Origin: Lactifluus volemus
Taxonomy: Eukaryota; Basidiomycota; Agaricomycetes; Russulales; Russulaceae
Assembly (NCBI GenBank): GCA_022376515.1
Contig: WTXI01000002.1
Location: 372,001-436,000 of the forward strand
Reading direction: 5' to 3'
DNA length: 64,000 nucleotides
The notes beneath the pieces are model-generated. The model made no database searches, was not told the DNA's origin, and was given only the letters and a program-made list of their open reading frames with translations. Of the stretch, positions 56,340 to 64,000 are shown one piece after another. A program made the translations under genes and the position numbers. Within the stretch, counting starts at the first letter, position 1; each line of letters opens with the position of its first letter.

Positions 56340-56430
56340 CGGCGAGAGACTCTAGGCGCCTGTCCGGAACTGTACTGTGATCCGGCGTCAGTAGGAAAGG
56401 AGAAGAAGGCAGCACTACTATGGCTCCTTT

Positions 56431-56862
56431 GACGGCTTAGTGATATGAAGAAGTTCACGATGAAGAACGGCAAGATAGACGCACGTGATCGGGTTTCCGA
56501 ACTAGTGTTGCCGCAAGTCCGGTGCTGCACTGGTGAAACTCGCACACTCAGGATTTGTCATCAACTCACACTGGTCTTGAAAGCACCTGTAATGATCCGG
56601 ATGGCTTCGTTTTGGGCTGTTTGGAGGATTAATTACCATAGAGGTGATTCCAAGGCAATCGCATGTGTCCGGGCCGGGGGGGCGGGCGTACTACGGTAGT
56701 TGGTGGCTGTTTAGAGTTCCTAGTATCCTCCCTGGTGGGGTCAAATTTTCATGATACTAGTACACCTCCGAGTCCCGTTTCTGACGAATCTTTTCTTTAT
56801 TCCTGCTCCAAAGCCGTCCCTTAGCTATTCAAAGTTTACTTTCTATTCATGCGAACTGCAAC
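56431..56862. promoter_or_regulatory. Upstream region of the TPR-CHAT gene
   Basis: 432 bp between the repeat arm and the CHAT gene ATG. T-rich stretch near 56785-56800 and pyrimidine-rich sequence to 56850. No specific element recognised. Confidence 0.35.
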
Positions 56863-59800
56863 ATGACGACCCCGGGCCTGGAATGTAAGTTGCCCATTCA
56901 GATTATAACTTCCCGTTTCGTGTGTCTTATTTATTTTCATCTTTACAGTCTCTATTCCTGAGCTTGAACGCATGATTTATGTTACTCAAAATATCGTTTC
57001 GTCGTTACCTCGATCTCATCCTCAACGCCCACGTCATCTCGGGACCCTTGCATGGTGGAGATTTTGCCATTACCGATTGTCTGAATCGCCCGAGCAGCTG
57101 GAGAAACATATCCTCCACTCGACGGAAGCACTACTCCTCCCACTTCCAAGGACAGGAACCATGTCAGATTATGTTCGGCATTTCTATCGACTCACTTTGG
57201 CCCTTGATATTCGCTCCAAGTCGACCGGATTCGAAAACCCGGGCTCTGATGATGTCACGTATCGTGTCAAATACCTTCGTTGCCTTCTAGACCAACCACT
57301 TGAAGCATTCGGGTTCCCCCGCAATATCTTAAAATTGTGTCTTGTGGTATCATTGAAAACTCAGGTGATATCGAGTTCAAGTTCAGACGACGTCACAGAG
57401 GATATCAGGACGATGATGATTCTCTGCCGCGAATTGTTCGACTCGGACCCCAAGTCAATCATTCCCTCCTTTATTTCCTTAGCTGCCGGTACAGCCATTG
57501 CAACCTCCAATAGGAACGTGAACGGAGAACTTCGAGACCAAGCGATTGAATGCCTCCGAAAAGCGGTCGATCGCTTACCACATGCCTATCAACTTTCTCG
57601 TTGGTTTGCCTCTTGTCTGATTAGGCGCTTCGAAGAAGATTATTCGATTAAGGATTACGACGAAGGAATAGCCATCTTGGACCGAATGCCAACAGAATTG
57701 GACTCAAATGAGCCCGAGGACACCCGGAATCTCGATCGGGGACTGGCTTTATGGGAAATTGCTCACTGTTCCTATATCCGATTCCTCCGATATAGGAAGC
57801 CGGAGTACATGGAGGAGGCCATTTCCCGTTTGCGTACTTATCGTCGCTCGGCTTCTCTTGATCCACGCCTCCCTAATTTACTAGAGCATTTGGAACACCT
57901 CGAGAATTTGCGCGTCAGTGAATTCGGTGTCGGAGGTGTTCAAGAAGAGTGTTCTAGTGCCAACGCCAGTAATCCAGACATTGCCGACCTTTCATGCTTA
58001 TCATCCCTCATAGCGTCTCTTACCGAATCAAGATCTTCGATAACCGTCGAGCAGTGGGAGCAACACCGTAAAGTACTTCAATCTCTAATGCTCGCCACCG
58101 ATATGGGGGAAAATGAGGATGCAATCAAGTACTGCCGGCTGTTACTCACCCGTGGTAATCCAGGCAGTGAACTTACACGTTTCGTTCCCGTACCATTGGC
58201 ACTCCTTCTCTACGGCGCGTTCATTAACAGCGGGAAACTGAAGTACCTCGACGAGTCGATTGTCGTACTTCGTGACTGTCTCGAGACGCCTAACGATTGG
58301 CACCGCCACTACGATATATTGGCTCAATGTCGTATTATGGCATTATCTTCCCGCTTCCGGCTGCTCGAGAGCAGAGAAGATTTGCATGAGCTCATGCAAG
58401 TATATTCCGCGGCTGTGACTAATACGCAGTTGTGGATATCTGAACGATTTCGACTTTCTTACGAATGGGCATCTGTGGCGCATAATCTCAAGCACCCTTC
58501 CGTCACGGCTGCCTATGTGAATGCATTCTCCATCATGCAAGACTCTCTTTCCTATGCCCCTACACTCGAAAATCAACATTACCGTCTTGTCTCTATGCGC
58601 GAGAGTTACGAGAAGCTACCATCAAACTATGCAGCGTACCAGGTCCACACGGGTCAAGTTAACAATGCAATCGAGATTCTCGAGCACGGAAGAGCCATGA
58701 TCTGGTCCGAGCTGCGTGGTTTTCGATCTTCAGCTGATCAGATTCGTACGGTCGACCCGCCTTTAGCAGAGGCATTTGTGGCGATCAACGAGGACCTCGA
58801 GAAAGTGACCATGTCTATCGACACGTATGGCAGTGAAAATCATGACCCTGAAGGAATGGATCAATTCGGTCGTCAAATGGTTCAGCAACGGAAACTTTTG
58901 GAGCAGCGTGACAAGCTTATTGGACATATTCGAACCTTACCATTCTTCGGTAACTTCTTGAAGCCCCCGTCGTTTGATGCCCTCCGCTCCGCTGCATTAC
59001 AGGGACCAGTAATCATCATCAACCATTGCAAGTGGCGGTCCGACATCCTGATCCTGTTCCATAACTCCCCACCCTCCCTTATCACTACGAAAAATGACTT
59101 CTATGACAGCGCTCTCGAGTTGAGTGATCGGCTAGCGAAAAATATTAAATACGGTCTCGAATCCAAGCAATACGAGCGCGCTCTCCGTTCGGTACTCAAG
59201 GATCTCTATGAACTTGTAGGAAGGCCAGTCATTGAAAAGTTCCGCAAAATGAAAATACTGGAACAATCCCGAGTTTGGTGGTGTCCAACATCCGTGTTTT
59301 GTTATCTTCCCCTCCATGCGATGGGGCCAATCCCTTCCAACGACAGAATCAAGCACCATTTCTCAGACCTCTACATCACCTCATACACCCCAACACTATC
59401 CGCTCTCATGGAGTCACGTAAACCTGGAGGACAAATGTTGGGAAAGCCTTCCATACTTCTCGTGGCTCAACCAGAATCTCTGCCACACACAATTCCGGAG
59501 ATTTGGGCCGTACAATGTATCAGTACGGCTGTCACATCTCTTGTCTCAAAGAAAGCGACAGCTTCAAGTGTATTGGAGGGTCTCAAGAACCATCAGTTCA
59601 CCCATTTTTCATGCCATGGAAAACTGAAACCAGGGGAACCATTCAATGCGTCATTCGAGCTTAGTGGAGGCGAGCAGCTTACGCTACTCGACATTGTCCG
59701 CTCTCGACTTCCCTCAGCCGAATTTGCCTTCCTATCGGCTTGTCATACAGCCAGAGTGACTGAGGAAAGCATTGCTGACGAGGCACTGCATCTTACAGCG

Positions 59801-60031
59801 GCAATGCAATATTGTGGGTTCCGAAGTGTCGTTGGGACAATGTGGAAGATGGCGGATGTAGATGGGCAATATCTAGTTGAAGATTTCTACAAGTTACTGC
59901 TGTCGACGGATGAACCAGGTATACCTTATTATGAGGGATCTGCGAGGGCACTTCGGGACGCAGTGAAGAATCTGCGAAGGAAAGGAGTGCCTTTGGAGCG
60001 ATGGGTGAATTATGTACATTATGGTGCATGA
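56863..60031 (+). CDS. TPR-CHAT caspase-like protein
   Basis: Two exons, 56863-56884 and 56949-60031; 1034 aa. The 22-nt first exon (MTTPGLE) splices through GTAAGT...TTTACAG into FSIPELERMIYV in frame. Residues ~40-620 are alpha-helical repeats of degenerate TPR type (IECLRKAVDRLPHAYQLSRWFASCL; PLALLLYGAFINSGKLKYLDESIVVL; HTGQVNNAIEILEHGRAMIWSELR). The C-terminal CHAT domain (~650-1034) is complete: SVFCYLPLHAMGP, ATASSVLEGLKNHQFTHFSCHGKL with catalytic His897, AEFAFLSACHTARV with catalytic Cys939, then LHLTAAMQYCGFRSVVGTMWKMAD. CHAT is a clan CD cysteine protease related to caspases and separase; bacterial TPR-CHAT is the protease of Craspase, and fungal CHAT proteases are found with cell-death effectors. 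The substrate is not evident from the neighbours. Confidence 0.93.
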
Positions 60032-62098
60032 TTGGGCGTGTTGCACAACATCTGTGAGTTATCGAATTCTGTCTAGTTGATGAACACTGAACTCAGAATA
60101 AAAGCAGGCTGTGGACGACAGCGGGACACTGTCTTGTAATCGCACACTATTACCTTTCTCATTTGCCTCTCCACTTCTGTCGCGTACGCCAAAATGCGAC
60201 TTCGGCCATGGTCATCGTTCTGCGTCGACGGCATAGTCCTGCCTGCCTCACCGACCTCGTGCCACAACCGTGTGTCTTTCATCAATTTCACGTCTGTTTA
60301 CATGCCCCTTGTCTCTTGGTTTCTGGACTCTGGATTTGTTCCCTCGATATGGGAATTAGTTTCTTGATTGTCATGCGTCTCTTTGACTTCCAGCGTCTCG
60401 GATTGTGTGCTGTGCCTCGCGCGCCCTGTTGGAGTGTATTGCCAATTTGGGAAGCATTATTGGATGACGAGGAAAAGGAGGATTTGGCCGCGGGAGGCCA
60501 GAGGAGCACGAAGAAGGCGGTGCCATCGCAGCCGGCAGCCTGAGGGTGATCCGGGATGGGTCGTGTCTGCTCCCCGTTGGGGGTGGGCGTCCAGACCGTT
60601 TTACTATACCATTCCTGCTTCGAAGATGACTCACTATCTTTTGTTAGCTTTAGTATATTTTTCCGAGGCCCCTCGCGTGTTTCAGGATCACCCGAGGACC
60701 AAGCGCGCCGCTCGTGATACCTCTCGATTTTGGACTCATTTCGACCTCATTCCAAGCTATATTACAGCAATTAGTAGTCATATTGATAGCTACTATGGAC
60801 TAGTATAAGTAGCTACATTCAATTCAGTTGTGGGGCATCGATTTGCCCTTTTTTGTTTCCCCTTTCTTGTCTCGCGTGATTTCCCATGTCCTCGTCTTTA
60901 CCCCACTCGTTTTCGTTCGTTATCACTTTCGAACCTTAATCTCTTCTACACGCCCATCCATACTAGTACCTTTTACTTTTACTTTTTTCTCTTCTTTGAA
61001 GGGCGCGAGTATCCCTTGAAGCTTGAAGTCAGGTTGCACACGCTTGTTAGTCTTCTTTGCAGTAACTCCTTATTTTCTGTATCATGTCCTGATTTTAGCC
61101 TCAGGCTCGTGACCCGTTTTTCGTCTCCGTTCGCTCCTCTGTCTCCCTCTCGCGTCCCCTTTGATATGTAATTACCTACTTCGCTCCCGATAGTTATAGG
61201 TCTGAATTGTATCTAGGGACTTTCAGAATGTGCTGTGGATACAACAAAGTATCAGTTTCATCAGTCTTTGTGGCTTCAACCGTGCGAATCTTGCAGTCGT
61301 ACTTCCCACATCACCTTTTTGGCCAATACTGTGCGTTGCGATGCAAAATGATTGCAAAATGGGGGCTACAGACCTCAGTCAATACTTGCCAGTGGGAAAA
61401 AAAAGGGGATATGGGATAGGAATCGTCGCTGTTGGTCACCGCCAACTACAACTCAAGTGCTGGCAACACTGCATCAGTAAATGGTGCAAAAACCTTTTCA
61501 CCTTTTCACTTTTGCAAGTGGAAAAGTGGAAAAGTGAACAAGTTGACTTTATTTATACCACAGAATGCCTGTAAAATCACTGTATTTTCACCTTTGTTAC
61601 TTTTGAAAATACAGCAGAAACAACTTTTGGGGTAATTCTAGGTCACTTTTGAACTTTTGCTATTTTGTGTCCTTTTAAGCTTGCTCAATCTTGAGCAAGC
61701 CCCAAAAAGGTTTGTGCAGGTTTACTGATGACTGACTGGTACTAGTAGTATCAAAGTGCGCTTACTCTCGGAGAAACCCCAGAGCTTCGCAGGGATTATA
61801 CAGTCACTCGACTTCCGAGTCGTCATGCCACTCTTTTCCTTCTGCGGATACTGTACTTCTGTCTCGGCTGCCAGTTATTGTTCGTTGAGTTTCTGGGATC
61901 CACACCTCGGCGTATTGCCACGTTCACGCTCGTCTCCATCACAAGCTTGCCACAAATCTCAGGCTGTGTACCCTCGTGGCTCATATGAACGTCCTAGTAT
62001 ATAACCACACCCACAACATCGGTGACCCCTACTGGCTTCTCATCATCTCTCCCAACACAAGCTACTGTCACTACAACCTTCTACCCATCGGATCAATC
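60032..62098. other. 2.1 kb intergenic with pyrimidine-rich sequence and a hairpin
   Basis: 60830-61170 is strongly C/T-rich on the plus strand. 61430-61680 is AT-rich with repeated CTTTT / TTTTG / GTGGAAAAGTG words. A hairpin is at 61679-61700. Frames of 60-146 codons show no motif and no splice context. No gene called. Confidence 0.4.
61679..61700. repeat. Perfect 10-bp hairpin
   Basis: GCTTGCTCAA, two-base loop TC, TTGAGCAAGC. It sits at the end of the AT-rich segment. Could be the end of a short element, since Helitron-type elements carry a terminal hairpin, but no CTRR end at the expected 10-12 bp could be confirmed. Confidence 0.6.
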
Positions 62099-62999
62099 AT
62101 GCCTAATCGAAGCAAAACCACCCCCCGCAGCACGCTCACGATCAGTTTTAGCATCACGCATAAATGCACCCTCTTCTCTGCCAGTAGCACTCCAACACCC
62201 TTGAACATCGTCGGGACGTTGAAGCATCCCCTCTCAGGGGCGTGCCATGCGGTGCGCAGCCGGGAATGGCTCGGATCAAACAGAACAGGAATCTGCAGCA
62301 CGCAACGCAACGTCTTTGCGGCAGAGCTGTCAACCGTGGTTTCGGATGACAGCAGCAGCAGCAACAGTAGCGACAGCCAGAACCAAGACGAAGACAACAA
62401 CAACCACGTTGATGATGCGATCGAGGCTGCAGGTCTCCCACGGCTGGTATGCCTCAAGTATGCCATGGGCGTGGAGGCGACCGCTTCGCTGCGCCGCGAG
62501 GCATCGTTCTACAGTAAAGAGCTCGCGCCACTTGTGGGAATCGCGGTTCCGCAGTTCTATGGACTGTTCACTGGGGGAACGATGGCTGCGCCAATTGCTT
62601 GTCTTCTGATGGAGCTTTGCGCGAGCACGGCGACTTTGAGGTGTGCCGACGAATTTGCGTGAGTGGCCTCCTTAGCGGCTTATCCTCTCACGCGCCCATC
62701 TTTTCTTTCTTTCCTTTATGCGTAGTCGGCAAGCAATGTTGACCGTCTGCAAGGTCCATGCGTCTGGAATAATGCACAACACTTCACTCGACTTTCGTCA
62801 CTTCGTGATGAAGGAAAAACGGGTTTTCCTCGTAGATTTTTCGTGTGCGACGGTTCACGTGTGCGGGAACGCGCATCCCGTCCTCTACCAAGATAATCGT
62901 AGTCCGATTGTCGATGACGAGCACGACTCGTCTGAATGCCAGGAGTTGATGAATGCTGAACAGAACATCTTTAGCCAGATTGGCGAGAGGCTGCTGTGA
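62099..62999 (+). CDS. Short kinase-fold protein 2
   Basis: Exons 62099-62658 and 62726-62999; 277 aa. Alignable by eye with the 52.5 kb gene: LVCLKYAMGVEATASLRREASFYSKELAPLVGIAVPQFYGLFTG, PIACLLMELC, intron at the same place, RQAMLTVCKVHASGIMHNTSLDFRHFVMKEKRVFLVDFSCATVH. It has an extra Ser/Asn/Asp-rich insertion (DSSSSNSSDSQNQDEDNNNH) before the first kinase block. The HGI-x-H...N-type loop (HASGIMHN) is nearer to a kinase catalytic loop than in copy 1, and DFS again replaces DFG. Function unknown. Confidence 0.7.
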
Positions 63000-63479
63000 G
63001 CCAGTCTCATTGCTTCGAATTCATAGTCCGTTTGTACTAGTTATGTACCCTGCAGTTTCCTACACCCTGTTGATCATATCTTAATCAATAATAATTACAA
63101 GAACGCAAAGGTGATTGAGTATATTCCGCTCCAGATATTATAATTTGGAAGAACGCACACCTGAGGTTGGACATTACTTAGTTCCTTGGGATCAGGCATG
63201 TTTGAGTAAGGGTTTAGAAAGACCATCCCACGCAAACACCACTTTGGCTCCACATGAGTCGACGGTATTAAGCTTCAAGCCTGAGGCTTGGGAGGCGTGA
63301 AAGATACCCCTCGTCTTGATTGATCGAAGGCCACTTTTCACGCTTCAAGAATGCTTGGAATATCGTCCATCACTTGAGATTGTAGACGACTCGGATATGT
63401 GGCAGGTTCAAAATGAAACGTGCGGCCAGATATCAGCAAAGAGATAACAGGCGCAGAGCGTGATGTCACGGTATGCAGA

Positions 63480-64000
63480 TGCCGTGAACAAGGAATGGCT
63501 GTGGTCTGCTATCAGTCAAGCCGAAACGGGGAAATGCGAGAGAGAGCTCACCACGTAGCCCCCACGCCGTGTCCCGCGCAGGCCGTTCGTCGTGTAACAC
63601 GTGCCGTCGGCGGAGCCAACCGCAAGTTGTGGATGGTAGTCTGATGCGCTCACACTCTGACACACCCCATGCGCCATCAGCTTTTGTGGTTGCAGGGTGC
63701 TAGAGGTGCCTAACAGGCTTACCCATACAGGCCCACCAGGATCCATGAGCGCGTGCCCTCTTCCTAGCGTACTCGGCGAGACCGGGTAGGACTTGATCGT
63801 GTTCTCATGATCGATCCTCACGACCGCACTCAGATACGGTGAATATGTGACGCTATTGATTGCGTCTGGATAGAAAAGAACGTTAGACAAGTGTCGAAAC
63901 AAAGTGAGCTGGATGGACACCTCGGGTATGGTTAAAAACATAACCATCAGCTTCGCGAATATCCGTAAGGCACTGAAGGTCGTCATAGCCCCCGCTCGCA
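63480..64000 (-). CDS. WD40 protein resembling TFIIIC subunit Sfc6/Tau91 (partial, at window edge)
   Basis: Minus-strand exons read, after splicing, SGGYDDLQCLTDIREA (64000-63948), AINSVTYSPYLSAVVRIDHENTIKSYPVSPSTLGRGHALMDPGGPVW and SVSASDYHPQLAVGSADGTCYTTNGLRGTRRGG. The order and wording (a D-R dipeptide, then a 'D..NT.K' blade, then GxVWSxSxSxYHPxLAVGSADG) fit the WD40 half of the TFIIIC Sfc6/Tau91 subunit that binds the tRNA-gene B box. The 5' part lies beyond the window. The 3' exons after 63545 are unclear: one splice gives QPFLVHGIC, another a frame that stops at 63338. Other WD40 families remain possible. Confidence 0.55.

Larger units (their letters stand above)
54440..56430 (-). repeat. 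Right arm of the ~2 kb inverted repeat
   Basis: Reverse-complement partner of 29955-31995, with the same order of units read on the minus strand: hydrophobic gene relic, ankyrin relic, and (on the plus strand here) the proline-rich fragment. About 22.4 kb of mostly conserved genes lies between the arms. Confidence 0.8.

Overview
The window is nuclear DNA of a filamentous fungus, most likely an Agaricomycete. The genes carry many short introns (about 45-80 bp) with GTRNGT-type donors. The family mix also points that way: a DUF6535 membrane protein, TPR-CHAT protein, HNH-domain proteins, Agaricomycete-type F-box proteins and short kinase-like proteins. A Cantharellales genome (Rhizoctonia/Ceratobasidium type) is my best guess, but it is an inference from gene content, not a match to a reference.

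Layout. 0-12.2 kb is ordinary conserved gene space: DUG2 (3' end outside the window), an RPAP3-like R2TP protein, an alpha/beta hydrolase, a BuGZ-type zinc finger protein, a tRNA-Val(AAC) and an F-box protein. Several pairs are head-to-head with 100-300 bp between start codons. 12.2-32 kb is accessory and dominated by duplication. It holds four same-strand copies of one NmrA-like NAD(P)-binding gene (A-D; C is frameshifted), separated by shared non-coding repeat sequence with copy-specific insertions. It also holds an inverted pair of HNH-domain genes (one frameshifted), a dead F-box gene and degraded ankyrin/membrane-protein relics. 32-53.3 kb returns to mostly conserved genes: a DUF6535 protein, fibrillarin (NOP1), PMT2-type protein O-mannosyltransferase, a Ubp3/USP10-type deubiquitinase, a large coiled-coil protein, the ribosome-quality-control E3 ligase Hel2/ZNF598, a zinc-less MDR oxidoreductase and a short kinase-like protein. 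53.3-64 kb holds the inverted partner of the 30-32 kb relic, a large TPR-CHAT protein with an intact His/Cys dyad, a second kinase-like paralogue and the start of a WD40 protein resembling the TFIIIC subunit Sfc6.

Functional reading. The conserved blocks are housekeeping genes (rRNA methylation, secretory glycosylation, ubiquitin removal and ribosome quality control, glutathione turnover, transcription-complex assembly) with no operon-like logic beyond shared promoters. The accessory parts are where the genome is moving: NmrA amplification, HNH inversion and a pair of ~2 kb inverted repeats that enclose about 22 kb of essential genes. The nearest thing to an undescribed system is the TPR-CHAT protease flanked on both sides by two kinase-fold proteins of the same small family. 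Exon structures below were read by eye from splice consensus and protein continuity; no alignment or transcript data were available.
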